A DNA stretch of 64,000 bases. It comes from CF-118 sp035689345 (GTDB lineage: Bacteria; Chloroflexota; Dormibacteria; Dormibacterales; Dormibacteraceae). Of this stretch, positions 41,522-52,216 are shown one piece after another. Position 1 is the stretch's first letter, and each line of letters opens with the position of its first letter. The stretch is taken from positions 36,812 through 100,811 of the forward strand of contig DASSLR010000038.1 in assembly GCA_035689345.1 (NCBI GenBank). Reading direction: 5' to 3'. Under the pieces are notes generated by a model. The model saw only the letters and a program-made list of their open reading frames with translations, was not told the DNA's origin and made no database searches. A program made the position numbers and the translations under genes.

Positions 41522-42415
41522 ATGCGTCTGGCGGCCGTGGACATCGGCAGCAACACCGTCCACGTGCTGGTGGCGGATGTCGTGAGGGACCGGCTCGAGG
41601 ACGTCGCCCACTACGTCGAGATGCCTGAGCTGGGGGCGCACGTGGCCAGGACCGGGACCGTCGGGAGCCGCGGCAGGGCGGCCATCCGCGCCTTGAAATC
41701 GGTGCTGGCCCAGGCGGCCACCCACCACTACGACCACCTGGTCGCCGGCGCCACCGAGGCCGTGCGCCTGGCCACGGACGGCGAGGCCTTTGCCCAGCAG
41801 GCGGGCGCGGCGATCGGCACGCCCGTGCACGTGATCTCGGCGCATCGGGAGGCGGAGTTGAGCTTCCTCGGCGTCGCCAGCCGGCACGCGGCGCGCCGGG
41901 ACTGGCTGATGGTCGACCTGGGCGGCGCCTCCACGGAGGTGGCGATCGGCCGCGGTCGGGAGATGCAGAGATGGGCGTCGCTGCCTGTCGGTTCGGGCGT
42001 GCTGGCGTCCACCTACCTCGCCGACCCGCCGCGCCCGGAGGAGCGGGCGCGCATGCGCCGGGCCGCCCTGCGCGAGCTGCCGCGGGCGCCGGACGGCGAC
42101 GTGGAGCGTCTTGTCGCGACCGGCGGCACGGCCTCCAACCTGCCGTTCGTGCTCGCCCGGCGCAACCCGCCCGCGGTGCTCACCACGCAGGACCTGCTGC
42201 AGTGCGAGAAGCGCCTCGACGGGGGTCGCGCCGCGCAGGTGGCCGAGCGCGTCAAGCTGCCCGTGAACCGCGTCAAAGCGATGCGGGCGGGCGTGGAGGT
42301 GCTGCTGCTGCTCCTGGACTGGTACGGGCTGGCCGTGCTCCAGATCAGCCACCAGGGCCTGCGCCACGGGATGCTGCTGGCGTACCTGGAGCACGGGGAG
42401 GGTTGGTACCGCTAG
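41522..42415 (+). CDS. Ppx/GppA family exopolyphosphatase / pppGpp phosphohydrolase
   Basis: 297 residues, similar to the short actinobacterial Ppx forms. The ASKHA fold is shown by MRLAAVDIGSNTVHVLVADV (phosphate 1), LMVDLGGASTEVAIG (phosphate 2), VISAHREAELSFLGV and the adenosine-type motif LVATGGTASNLPF. It removes terminal phosphates from polyphosphate or pppGpp. The first 56 bases are duplicated upstream. A dispersed repeat begins 8 bases after its stop and separates it from the CDF gene. Confidence 0.9.
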   Translation: MRLAAVDIGSNTVHVLVADVVRDRLEDVAHYVEMPELGAHVARTGTVGSRGRAAIRALKSVLAQAATHHYDHLVAGATEAVRLATDGEAFAQQAGAAIGTPVHVISAHREAELSFLGVASRHAARRDWLMVDLGGASTEVAIGRGREMQRWASLPVGSGVLASTYLADPPRPEERARMRRAALRELPRAPDGDVERLVATGGTASNLPFVLARRNPPAVLTTQDLLQCEKRLDGGRAAQVAERVKLPVNRVKAMRAGVEVLLLLLDWYGLAVLQISHQGLRHGMLLAYLEHGEGWYR

Positions 42416-42422
42416 CCGACGC

Positions 42423-42477
42423 CGTTTGTATACAGCGGCGTGTTATTTGCCGCGAGATCGACGCGTTTGTATACAAA
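42423..42477. repeat. Dispersed paired-palindrome repeat, copy 3
   Basis: TTTGTATACA cores begin at 42425 and 42466, again exactly 41 bases apart, with GTGTTATTTG in the spacer. Centre bases are TATA rather than TATG, and the right flank has decayed (AAAGG). This copy lies between two genes on the same strand, 8 bases after the Ppx/GppA stop and 28 bases before the CDF start. Confidence 0.85.
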
Positions 42478-42504
42478 GGTAGGAATTCCGACCCGCTGGG
42501 TACG

Positions 42505-43418
42505 ATGAATTCGGTGATTCCCGGGTCCGGTTTGAGGCGCGCGCTGGCGCTCACGCTGGTCGTGCTGCTGGTCGAGCTGGCAGGCGGCCTCTACTCCCAT
42601 TCCCTGGCTCTTCTCTCCGATGCAGGCCACGTGCTGACGGACGTGTTCGCGCTCGGTATCGCGTGGTTCGCGTTCGAGCAGGCGGAGCGGCCGGCCGACC
42701 GCCGGCGCAGCTACGGCTACCAGCGCGTGACGATCCTGGCTGCGCTGGTCAACGCGGTCGCGCTGATAGTCATCGTGTTCGCCATCGCCTATGAGGCGAT
42801 CCTCCGCCTGGCGAACCCGGAGCCCGTGCAAGGCGGGGTCGTCGTCGTCACGGCGCTCATCGGCATCGCCATCAACAGCTACGTGGTCTTTGGGCTGCGC
42901 GGCCACGGCCACAACCTGAACATCAGGGCGGCGTTCCTGCACGTGATCGGGGACATCGGCGCTTCCACCGGCGTCGTGATCGCGGGCGCGGTCATCCTGC
43001 TGACCGGCTGGCTGTACATCGACCCCCTGATCTCGCTGGGCATCGCGGCACTCATCGCATACGGCGCATGGGGCATCGTTCGCGAGGCGGTCAACATGCT
43101 CATGGAAGGCACACCCCGCGACATCGACGTCGCCGAGGTGAGCAGGGAGATCGGCTCCACGGACCACATCACCGGCCTGCACGACCTGCACGTCTGGGCG
43201 CTGTCGTCCGACGCCACCGCCTTGAGCGTGCACGTCGTCATGGACGAGTGCCCGCTACCCGAAGCCGAGCACGTGGTACGCGACCTCGAGCAGCGGCTGT
43301 GCAGCAAGTTCGACATCGGCCACACGACCATCCAGGTCGAAAGCTGCCACCCCTGCGGCGACATCCACCACGGCATGGGCGACCACAACCACCCGCACAC
43401 GCACGTCGCGCCGGGCGA

Positions 43419-43422
<4 letters not shown>
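42505..43422 (+). CDS. Cation diffusion facilitator (CzcD/ZitB-like zinc transporter)
   Basis: 305 residues from ATG at 42505. Six helices with metal-site motifs HVLTDVFALG (HxxxD) in helix 2 and HVIGDIGASTGV (HxxxD) in helix 5, both intact, so Zn2+ (or Co/Cd) export is likely. The cytoplasmic C-terminal domain has TGLHDLHVWALSSD. The extreme C-terminus is rich in His and Cys (CHPCGDIHHGMGDHNH), a possible metal sensor. It overlaps the convergent gene at 43419 by four bases. Confidence 0.92.
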
Positions 43423-45101
<1,679 letters not shown>

Positions 45102-45197
45102 CAGCCGACTATAGAGATCGGGCCCAAACCCGTCATTTACAGAAGATTTACCTGCGTCTGAGGATGCTTTCGCGGCCGCTGGGGTCTACTAGATGAC

Positions 45198-45914
45198 GTG
45201 ATCACCTCCATCGCTTCACCGAAAAACCTCCGCATCGCCGGCCTCGCCGCCGGCGCAGCTTGCATCGCCGGGGCGGCCGTCTACATCACCGCCTCAGCCG
45301 CCGGCTACAGCTTCGGCGTGAGCCCGAAGAACACGACCGCTCCGGTCGCGGCCGCCACGCCCAAGCCATCCAGCAGCACTGTCTGCAACGAGTTCATCTC
45401 CCACTTCTCGAGTGACCTCGGGGTCAGCCAGGACAAGGTCAACTCCGCGTTCACCGACGCGGTCGGCCAGACCCTCGCCGACGAGGTGAAGGCCGGGACG
45501 ATCACCCAGGCCCAGGCGGACAAGATCAAGCAGAGACTTGCGGGCAAAGCGCCGTGCGCGCTGGCCGGCAATCTCGGCGGTGGGCAGGCGACGGGCGGAG
45601 GCGTTTACCAGCAGGCGCTCTTGACCGCCGCGGCTTCCGCTCTCGGCATCAGCACCGACACTTTGAAGGCCGACCTGGCCAAGGGCATGACCCTGCACCA
45701 GATCGCGGATGCCCAGAACCCGCCGGTGACCGAGGCCCAGTTCCGCGCGAGGCTGATCGCCCAGATCAAGCCGATGCTGGACAAGGCCGTGGCGGACAAG
45801 AAGATCACGAGCGCGCAGGAGCAGAAGATCTTGACGGCTCTGCAGTCCAGACCGATCCCGTTCTGGGACAGGCCCGTTCGCAAGGGGACAGCGACCGCGA
45901 CTCCAGGCGCGTAA
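45198..45914 (+). CDS. Secreted/membrane-anchored helical protein
   Basis: 238 residues from GTG at 45198. One N-terminal hydrophobic helix (about 11-35, IAGLAAGAACIAGAAVYIT) anchors or exports it. The mature part has two similar helical repeats: CNEFISHFSSDLGVSQDKVNSAF with ITQAQADKIKQRL, and ALGISTDTLKADLAKGMTLHQIAD with ITSAQEQKILTAL. The 'iTxaQadkI' helix resembles DUF2680-like secreted modules. Function is unknown. It is divergent from the nucleosidase-like gene. Confidence 0.65.
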   Translation: MITSIASPKNLRIAGLAAGAACIAGAAVYITASAAGYSFGVSPKNTTAPVAAATPKPSSSTVCNEFISHFSSDLGVSQDKVNSAFTDAVGQTLADEVKAGTITQAQADKIKQRLAGKAPCALAGNLGGGQATGGGVYQQALLTAAASALGISTDTLKADLAKGMTLHQIADAQNPPVTEAQFRARLIAQIKPMLDKAVADKKITSAQEQKILTALQSRPIPFWDRPVRKGTATATPGA

Positions 45915-46000
45915 ATCCAGCAGTTTTCGAGAAGCTTCGGCCGTAACGCCCCACCTACGATGGGATCGTCAAACACACCCCACGAGGAGAGGCAGACAGA

Positions 46001-46435
46001 ATGGCGACGAAAGTGAGATCCAGGGCGTCGAAGGGCAAGACCTTCACGGACGAAGAGAAGTCCGCGATGCAGGCCCGCGTGCGCGAGCTGCAGTCGGCTC
46101 CGGCCGACGGTGAGAGCGAGGTGCTCGCAAAGATCGACTCGATGCAGGCGCCCGACCGCGCGATGGCCAAGCGGCTGCACGCGCTCATCAAGGCCAGCGT
46201 GCCCGCGTTTTCGTCGCGGACCTACTACGGGATGCCGGCCTACGCCATCGACGGCAAGGTCGTCTGCTGGTACAAAGCCGCGGAGAAGTTCAAGACGCGC
46301 TACGCGACGATCGGGTTCAGCGACGCCGCCAGGCTCGACGACGGCAAGCTGTGGCCGACCGAGTACGCGGTGACGGAGCTGAACGCCGCCACCGAGGCGA
46401 AGATCAGCGCCCTGGTGAAGAAAGCGGCCGGCTGA
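46001..46435 (+). CDS. DUF1801 family protein (YdhG/iron-chaperone-like)
   Basis: 144 residues with a good Shine-Dalgarno (GAGGAGAGG) before ATG 46001. The DUF1801 core shows AKRLHALIKASVPAFSSRTYYGMPAYAIDGKVVCWYKAAEKFKTRYATIGF, the hallmark Y-G-MP-x-Y segment. Family members are frataxin-like proteins suggested to carry iron; the biochemical role is not settled. It ends convergently with the small Cys-cluster gene, six bases apart. Confidence 0.85.
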   Translation: MATKVRSRASKGKTFTDEEKSAMQARVRELQSAPADGESEVLAKIDSMQAPDRAMAKRLHALIKASVPAFSSRTYYGMPAYAIDGKVVCWYKAAEKFKTRYATIGFSDAARLDDGKLWPTEYAVTELNAATEAKISALVKKAAG

Positions 46436-46441
46436 CCGGCC

Positions 46442-46804
46442 CTACGACAGCTCGTCGGGGGGCGCGCCCAGGCGGCGCATCAGCTCCTCGATGAGCTGTC
46501 GCGTCTCAGGGTCGGACATCAGCTTCTGCTGCATCTCCTCGGCGGAGCGGCGGATGTCAGGGTCGCTCATCAGGCGCTCGGACATCGCCTGGAAGCGCGT
46601 CGCCATGTCCTTCATGGACGCCTCCTGCGCGACCTGCAGCAGGATGGGCTGGCTCGCCGCGGCGACCACCGCCTCGACCTGCGCCCTGACCATCTCGATG
46701 CCCTTGCACCCGAGGCACTCACCCTTGAAGCCGCAGTGGCACAGCTGCGAGCGCAGGTGGTCCAGCGACGCGTGGACCTCGGACATGTCGACTGGCCCGG
46801 CCAT
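46442..46804 (-). CDS. Small protein with Cys cluster
   Basis: 120 residues from ATG at 46804, which shares a base with the TAA of the acyl-CoA synthetase gene. A Cys cluster (CHCGFKGECLGC, about 22-33) could bind zinc or an Fe-S cluster. The rest is helical with a repeated SDPDIRRSAEEM / SDPETRQLIEEL motif. No family is recognised. Co-translation with the acyl-CoA synthetase is likely. Confidence 0.6.
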   Translation of the reverse strand: MAGPVDMSEVHASLDHLRSQLCHCGFKGECLGCKGIEMVRAQVEAVVAAASQPILLQVAQEASMKDMATRFQAMSERLMSDPDIRRSAEEMQQKLMSDPETRQLIEELMRRLGAPPDELS

Positions 46805-48570
46805 TACGAGCCGGACTTCGACTTGCCCGCGTACATCGAGTCGATCTCTTTCGCGTAGTTCTGCGCGACGACCTTGCGCTTCACGTCGAGCTTCAACGAG
46901 AGCTCGCCGCGCGCCTCGGAGAAGTCCTCGGGCAGGAGCTCGAAGTATTTGACGGTCTCCCAGTCGCCGTTCACGTGGGCGTTCACGTTGTCGAGCGTCT
47001 TCTGCACGTGCTCGCGCAGGCCGGCTTCATCGAGGCCCTGCTTCTTGGCCGCGGCCCTGTCCGGGACGATCAGGGCGACGATGTAAGGGCGGCCCTCGCC
47101 GATGATCACCGCGCGGTCGATGAGCTCGTCCTGGGTGAGGCCGAACTCGATCGGTTGCGGCGCGATGTACTTGCCGACCGCGGTCTTGAACAGCGCCTTC
47201 TTGCGGTCGGTGATCTTCAGGAACCCGTCGCTGTCGATGACGCCGATGTCACCGGTGTAGATCCAGCCATCCTTCAGCGTCTCCGCCGTAGCCTCGGGGT
47301 TCTTGTGGTAGCCCAGCATGTTGCCCGGCCCCTTGACCATGATCTCGCCGTCGTCCGCGATCTTCAGCTCGACGCCCGGGAACGGCTTGCCGACCGTTAG
47401 GAACTTGTGGGCGTCGAGCCTGTTCGAGGAGACACCGGACGAAAGCTCGGTCATGCCCCAGCCGTTGAGGATGGGGATACCGCACGACCAGAAAAACTCC
47501 TCGATCTCCTGCGAAAGCGCCGCCCCGCCGCTGATGAAGAAACGCAGCCGGCCGCCGGTGAGCCGCTTGCGCAGCCCAGACAGCACGAGCCTGTCGGCGA
47601 GGCGGTACTGCACTTCGAGCAGGGGACCGCGCTTCTTCTCGACGTTGTACTGGCGGCCGATGTTGCGGGCCCAGTTGAACAGCGCCTTGCGGTACCCGGG
47701 CGCGCTGCGCACCCCCGCCGTCACCGCCGCATACATCTTTTCGTAGACGCGCGGGACGCTGTTCATCACCGTCGGCTGCACTTCGCCGATCTCGGCCGCA
47801 AGATGATCTGCGCCGCGCGAGATCCACGCTTCGCCGCCGAACATCACGAACAGAAAGACTCCATTGATGCGCTCGAACGCGTGCGAGAACGGAAGGAAAG
47901 AAAGCGCATTGTCAGACTCGCTGAGCGAGAAGACCTTGAGCGCGGCCCTGCCGATGTCGACCAGGCAGCGATGCGCGAGCTCGACGCCCTTCGGGTCGCC
48001 GGTCGTGCCGGACGTGTAGAGGATGGTGCACAGGTCATCCGGCTTGATCGCGGCCAGCCGCGCCGCCACCGTCGCCAGCTGCTGCGGGCGGCGGGCCATC
48101 CAGACGGATACGTCCTCGTCCATGGTCACGATCCTCTTCAACGAGCCACCGACCTTCAGCTTCCCTGCCAGTGCCTGGTTGGACGCGATCGCGAGCACCG
48201 CCTCGCTGTTGTCGACGATCTTCTGGATGACCTCAGGCGTCGTGCCCATGTAGATGGGCACTGTCACGCCCCCGGCCGACTGAATTCCAAAATCGGACGC
48301 GACCCATTCGAAGCGGTTCTCCGACAGGATCACCACCCGGTCGCCCTGCTGCACCCCTGCGTCCACGAGCGCGGACGCGATTGCGAGCACATGGCGCTTC
48401 ATGTCCGCCCACGACTGCGCTTTCCACGATTCGCCCACCACGTGGTGAAGTAGCGGCCTGTCGCCATACCGGGCGGCCTGGCTGTAGAAGACGCCGACCA
48501 TCGTGCGGTCGGCGATGCCCTCGGGGTTCAGCTCGGTGGTCGGCGTGCGTCCAGATGTCCCGATGGACAT
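46804..48570 (-). CDS. Long-chain acyl-CoA synthetase (AMP-forming)
   Basis: 588 residues of the ANL superfamily, FadD15-like. The AMP/ATP motif is LYTSGTTGDPKGVELAHRC at about 190-208; further marks are GWGMTELSSGVSSN, the YTGDIGVIDSDGFLKITDRKK motif with catalytic Asp/Arg, and a C-terminal domain with a GKYIAPQPIE lysine region. It activates fatty acids to acyl-CoA through acyl-AMP for lipid synthesis or oxidation. ATG at 48570 is 7 bases after the greA stop, so greA may be co-transcribed. Confidence 0.92.
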   Translation of the reverse strand: MSIGTSGRTPTTELNPEGIADRTMVGVFYSQAARYGDRPLLHHVVGESWKAQSWADMKRHVLAIASALVDAGVQQGDRVVILSENRFEWVASDFGIQSAGGVTVPIYMGTTPEVIQKIVDNSEAVLAIASNQALAGKLKVGGSLKRIVTMDEDVSVWMARRPQQLATVAARLAAIKPDDLCTILYTSGTTGDPKGVELAHRCLVDIGRAALKVFSLSESDNALSFLPFSHAFERINGVFLFVMFGGEAWISRGADHLAAEIGEVQPTVMNSVPRVYEKMYAAVTAGVRSAPGYRKALFNWARNIGRQYNVEKKRGPLLEVQYRLADRLVLSGLRKRLTGGRLRFFISGGAALSQEIEEFFWSCGIPILNGWGMTELSSGVSSNRLDAHKFLTVGKPFPGVELKIADDGEIMVKGPGNMLGYHKNPEATAETLKDGWIYTGDIGVIDSDGFLKITDRKKALFKTAVGKYIAPQPIEFGLTQDELIDRAVIIGEGRPYIVALIVPDRAAAKKQGLDEAGLREHVQKTLDNVNAHVNGDWETVKYFELLPEDFSEARGELSLKLDVKRKVVAQNYAKEIDSMYAGKSKSGS

Positions 48571-48577
48571 CGAATGC

Positions 48578-49042
48578 CTATCTGACGGCCTTGATCGTCA
48601 GCGTCAGGCTTCCCGCGGGCACGCTGATCGTGATGCGGTCGCCCTTCTTCTTGCCGACGAGCGCGCGGCCGACCGGCGAGTCGACCGAGATGCGCCCCGC
48701 CGACGGGTCGCTCTCGACGGCGCCCACCAGGTGGTACGTCTCGGCGCCGCCGTCGGTGTCCACGACCTCGATGGTCGAGCCCGGCCCGGCCACGCTGGAG
48801 TGCGATTCCTTGATGATCTCGGCACGGCCGATCATCTCCTGCAGCTCGTAGATGCGGCTGTCGAGGAGCCCGACCTCCTCCTTGGCCTGCTCGTACTCGG
48901 GGTTGTCCTCGATGTCGCCAGGCTGGAACGCCTCCTTCAGCCGCTCACCGGCCTCGGCGCGCCGCTTCAGCGCCACCTCGAGGTCGCGCTTGAGCTTCTC
49001 CAGCCCCTCCGGAGTCAGCAGAACAGGTTCGGTTAGATCCAT
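48578..49042 (-). CDS. greA: Transcription elongation factor GreA
   Basis: 154 residues from ATG at 49042. An N-terminal antiparallel coiled coil (about 10-75: LTPEGLEKLKRDLE; GDIEDNPEYEQAKEEVGLLDSRIYELQ) carries the acidic tip (Asp/Glu pair in GDIEDN) that enters the RNA polymerase secondary channel. The C-terminal FKBP-like domain has GRISVDSPVGRALVGKKKGD. GreA rescues arrested polymerase by stimulating RNA cleavage. It is divergent from the small gene at 49082. Confidence 0.93.
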   Translation of the reverse strand: MDLTEPVLLTPEGLEKLKRDLEVALKRRAEAGERLKEAFQPGDIEDNPEYEQAKEEVGLLDSRIYELQEMIGRAEIIKESHSSVAGPGSTIEVVDTDGGAETYHLVGAVESDPSAGRISVDSPVGRALVGKKKGDRITISVPAGSLTLTIKAVR

Positions 49043-49081
49043 TGGAGTCACCCAGCCTCTCCGGCCAATAATACCCGCCAG

Positions 49082-49387
49082 ATGGACCCTTCCAATCTGC
49101 GGGCGGGTGTGGCCGAGAAGCTGGCCGGCGGCGAGGCGATCGACGCCGAGACGTTCAACGCGGCGTGCTTCATGCTGACGCGCGCGGTCGACGAGATCGA
49201 GTTCGCGGTGCCGGAGGCGGCGCCGCTGATTCGCCGGCTTCTGCGCGTCTGCGGACGCGTCGCGATCGACATGGGCGTCGAGTCGGCGAGCCCCGAAGTC
49301 TGGCCCAACACCCGCGAGATGGCGATCGAGTGGATCGACGAGGCGCTGGGCGGCCTCGACTACGAGGCCCGACCGAAAGCCGGCTAG
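49082..49387 (+). CDS. Small helical protein of unknown function
   Basis: 101 residues from ATG at 49082, soluble and helical (LRAGVAEKLAGGEAIDAETFNAACFML; PEAAPLIRRLLRVCGRVAIDMG). No catalytic or metal motif is visible. Its 3' end overlaps the convergent Tad-type gene by four bases. It is divergent from greA, 39 bases away. No family is recognised. Confidence 0.55.
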   Translation: MDPSNLRAGVAEKLAGGEAIDAETFNAACFMLTRAVDEIEFAVPEAAPLIRRLLRVCGRVAIDMGVESASPEVWPNTREMAIEWIDEALGGLDYEARPKAG

Positions 49388-51615
49388 TTGATCAGCCGCG
49401 CGGCCGGCGGGGCGGGCGAGTAGTTGGGGTTGAAGTCGACGCCCACGGCGCCACCACCGGTGACCGAGGCCGTGTAGCAGATGACCTGGCCGGCCAGCGG
49501 TGAGCGGTCGCCACCGTTGATCGACCAGTTGGCGCCCGGCGTGTAGATGGTGCCGATGAACTGGGTGGCCGCGCCACCGTTCATGGTCTCGTTGCAGGTG
49601 TTGGCGGGCGGCGCATAGATGGAGATCCAGTTGTACTGCTCGCCCGCGAACACGTAAGTCGCGCCCTGCGCGTTCTGGCTGAAGCACGATCCGGCCGGGA
49701 AGTAGAACTGGACAGCGCCTGGCGTCATCTTGGCGGTCGCGCAAGGCGAGTTCGGGTCGCCGGGGTTGGGCGAGATCTGGCAGTAGTTCTCGTTGGCGAC
49801 GTCCCCACCGGTGTACGGCGGGTACTGCAGCGCGAACGGGGCGTTTTCCTGCGACAGCAGGTTCGCGGGCGGCGGGCAGCTGCTGAAGCACTGCGGTCTG
49901 ATTTCGTTGTCTGGGGTCTGGCAGTTGGCGGAGCGGGTCTGGGCGAAGCACTGGAACGTGGGCGAAAGCGAGGTGTAGTTGATCGCGCAGATGGAGTGCC
50001 CGGGCGCGGCGCACGGGTAGCCGCCCGTGCCGTTGCTCAGGACCGTGCCTGCCCCGCCGTTCGGGTAGCCGCCGACAGGGAAGGCCGGCGGGCCGCCCAG
50101 GTCGTTGAACCCGGGCGCCAGGAACCGGTTGACGAACGCGAAGTTGTCCTGGTTGCCGTCGCACCCGTTGGGGTTGACGTACACGTTGTAGTACTGCGCG
50201 CCAGGCGCGTTCTGCGTGATGTGGATGTCGATGGCCGCGCTGCTGATGTCGTTGGTGCCCGCGGTCTGGCACGCCGACGGCGCGCTCTCTCGGCGGCAGC
50301 CCGGCGACACGAAGCACGGGTCGGGGCTGATGGTCGGGTCGGCGAACGTGTCCCAGCGCACCGACGTCAGCTCGATGCCCCAGTTGCCGGCGCCGCTCTT
50401 GTGCTTGAGGCCCAGGGCGCCGGGCAGGCCGTTCGTGACCGACAGCGAGAAGTGCCCGTCGCAGCTCGTGTTGTTCTGGTCCCAGAACGCGATCCCCGCG
50501 CCGCTGGTGGTGCCAGGCGCGCTGTACAACTGCTCGTCGGGTGATTTCAGCTCGTTGGACAGCAGGCTGCCCGTGGCGTCCGACGTGTAGCCGTTGGTCC
50601 AGACGTAGATGCCGGGATCGAGGAACGCGCAGCTGGCGGAGCCACCGGTGAGGTGGAAGCTGCCGTACGGTCCGGCCGTCATCTCGGTCCACGTTCCGCG
50701 GTTGTTCTGGTTGTAGAACTGCATGCCCAACGACGAGTAGTAGGGCAGCGACGCGGACAGATAGCCTGGGTCGGGCAGCGTCGGCGCCGGCACCACGGCG
50801 GTGCCCTGCGTGTCGCCGGGGTTGCACGGCGGCGGGTAGGGCACGAAGCCAGGGGTCGAGTTGTAGCAGTAGTAGGTCGCAGAGCCGCAGTTCGAGCCGG
50901 CGGCGCCATAGCAGTTGCCCGCTTCCTGCAGGTTGGCGTCCACGCAGGCGGTGCCGTTGGAGTACGCGTCGCCGAGCAGCGTCAGCGTGGCGGCGCCCTT
51001 GAGGTTCAGCGCGCAGTTGTCAGTGCTCAGGGTCAGCAGAGCAGGTGTCTGGCGCTGGTTGCCCACGATCGCAGTCGCGGTCGCGGTGATGATGATGTTG
51101 GGGCTGCCGCCGAACAGCTGCATGAACGCGAGCGGCAGCGTGTGCTGGCTCGTGAACACGAACTGATAGCCGTTGAACTGGGTGTTCGTGGCCACGATGG
51201 TCAGCGAGTAGCCGCCGGCGTAGCCGACGATGTCGGTGTCCTGCTGCAGGTTGTTGTTGGCGCCGACGAACGTCGTGGTGTCGACGTCGGAGCTCGGCCC
51301 CGCGTACAGGTGCAGGTTGCTCTGGTACACGGCCTTCGCGTTGGGCATCGTGGACCCGTAGAGGTCGTTGTAGTTCTCATACCAGTCGCCCGCGGCGAGC
51401 GCGGCGGCGTCGACTGCGGCCTGCTGGTCGCGACGGTCGACGTAGGCGCGGCCGGAGTCGATGGCCAGGCCGAGCATGCCGAACAGGACCAGGATCAGCA
51501 GCGCGATCAGGACGATCGCCTGCCCGCTCTGGGAGCCGGCCCGGATCTGCTTCTGGGTGCGAGTCAGCTTGCGCATGTGGTTGCTCGAATTGGACGACGG
51601 AGCAGGGGCGCGCAT
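49384..51615 (-). CDS. Tad-type pseudopilin / TadG-like protein with large extracytoplasmic region
   Basis: 743 residues. The N-terminal region (about 27-75: SGQAIVLIALLILVLFGMLGLAIDSGRAYVDRRDQQAAVDAAALAAG) is the Flp-pilus assembly TadG/TadE-type membrane helix with the typical D-x-G-R-A-Y and QQAAVDAAALA motif. The remaining 650 residues are outside, rich in Asn, Gly, Pro, Thr and about 30 Cys, and include an Ice-binding/DUF7305-like low-complexity beta pattern. It may be a minor pilin or adhesin. Alternative start ATG 51576. It follows the two TadE-like genes. Confidence 0.8.
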   Translation of the reverse strand: MRAPAPSSNSSNHMRKLTRTQKQIRAGSQSGQAIVLIALLILVLFGMLGLAIDSGRAYVDRRDQQAAVDAAALAAGDWYENYNDLYGSTMPNAKAVYQSNLHLYAGPSSDVDTTTFVGANNNLQQDTDIVGYAGGYSLTIVATNTQFNGYQFVFTSQHTLPLAFMQLFGGSPNIIITATATAIVGNQRQTPALLTLSTDNCALNLKGAATLTLLGDAYSNGTACVDANLQEAGNCYGAAGSNCGSATYYCYNSTPGFVPYPPPCNPGDTQGTAVVPAPTLPDPGYLSASLPYYSSLGMQFYNQNNRGTWTEMTAGPYGSFHLTGGSASCAFLDPGIYVWTNGYTSDATGSLLSNELKSPDEQLYSAPGTTSGAGIAFWDQNNTSCDGHFSLSVTNGLPGALGLKHKSGAGNWGIELTSVRWDTFADPTISPDPCFVSPGCRRESAPSACQTAGTNDISSAAIDIHITQNAPGAQYYNVYVNPNGCDGNQDNFAFVNRFLAPGFNDLGGPPAFPVGGYPNGGAGTVLSNGTGGYPCAAPGHSICAINYTSLSPTFQCFAQTRSANCQTPDNEIRPQCFSSCPPPANLLSQENAPFALQYPPYTGGDVANENYCQISPNPGDPNSPCATAKMTPGAVQFYFPAGSCFSQNAQGATYVFAGEQYNWISIYAPPANTCNETMNGGAATQFIGTIYTPGANWSINGGDRSPLAGQVICYTASVTGGGAVGVDFNPNYSPAPPAARLIN

Positions 51616-51619
51616 CTTG

Positions 51620-52216
51620 CTAGTTGCTGTACTCAGCCCTGTAGACCGCGTAGGCGGTGATGATGATTCGGTTGCCGACGGCCTGCTGGATGATCGGCGT
51701 CAGCGGTTGGAAGTTGAACCACAGGGTCACCTTGATGGCCTCGTTGCCGACCGCGGGTGTGATCGCGTTGCAGCCGGCGCCCGGCGCGGGCAGCGTGCCG
51801 AGGCCGCCTCGCGGACCGTTGGGCGTGCCGTTGCCCGCCGCGCTCGGATCGGTGATGAAGATCCAGCCCGTGTTGGGTGGCGGCAGCGACGGCGAGCCCA
51901 CCGGGTTGCCGCCGTTCGGGATGGGCCCGTTGGGGCACGGGTTGGCGAGGTTCTCGGTCACTGCGTGCGCCTGCACCGCGTTGGCCACGTCCGCGTCGGT
52001 CGGCCACTGGTGCGTCGAGCCGTTGGGGTCGATGAAGTAGGACGCGCGCACCGCGACGCGCGCGCCTTCGTTGGCCGCCTGCTGCAGCGTGATGTAGAAG
52101 TACAGGCCGCGGCCGAAGTCGATGATGCCGAAGGTCAGCAGGAGGATGACCGGCGCGATGATCGCGAATTCGGTCAGGCCCTGCGAACGCTGGCTGCGGA
52201 AGAAGTCCTGTTTCAT
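51620..52216 (-). CDS. TadE-like pseudopilin
   Basis: 198 residues from ATG at 52216. The TadE motif is RSQGLTEFAIIAPVILLLTFGIIDFGRGLYFYITLQQAANEGARVAVR (about 8-58), where the Glu in LTEFA is the conserved prepilin-like position. The outer part (about 60-198) is Pro/Gly/Asn-rich with two Cys. Such proteins are minor pilins of Tad/Flp type IVc pili. ATG overlaps the stop of the upstream TadE-like gene (ATGA). Confidence 0.85.
   Translation of the reverse strand: MKQDFFRSQRSQGLTEFAIIAPVILLLTFGIIDFGRGLYFYITLQQAANEGARVAVRASYFIDPNGSTHQWPTDADVANAVQAHAVTENLANPCPNGPIPNGGNPVGSPSLPPPNTGWIFITDPSAAGNGTPNGPRGGLGTLPAPGAGCNAITPAVGNEAIKVTLWFNFQPLTPIIQQAVGNRIIITAYAVYRAEYSN

Noticed and set aside
46425..46440. 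Short GGCCGG-CTGA-CCGGCC hairpin at the convergent gene ends
   Set aside because: Only 6 bp, overlaps a stop codon and has no T-run, so it is not called a terminator.
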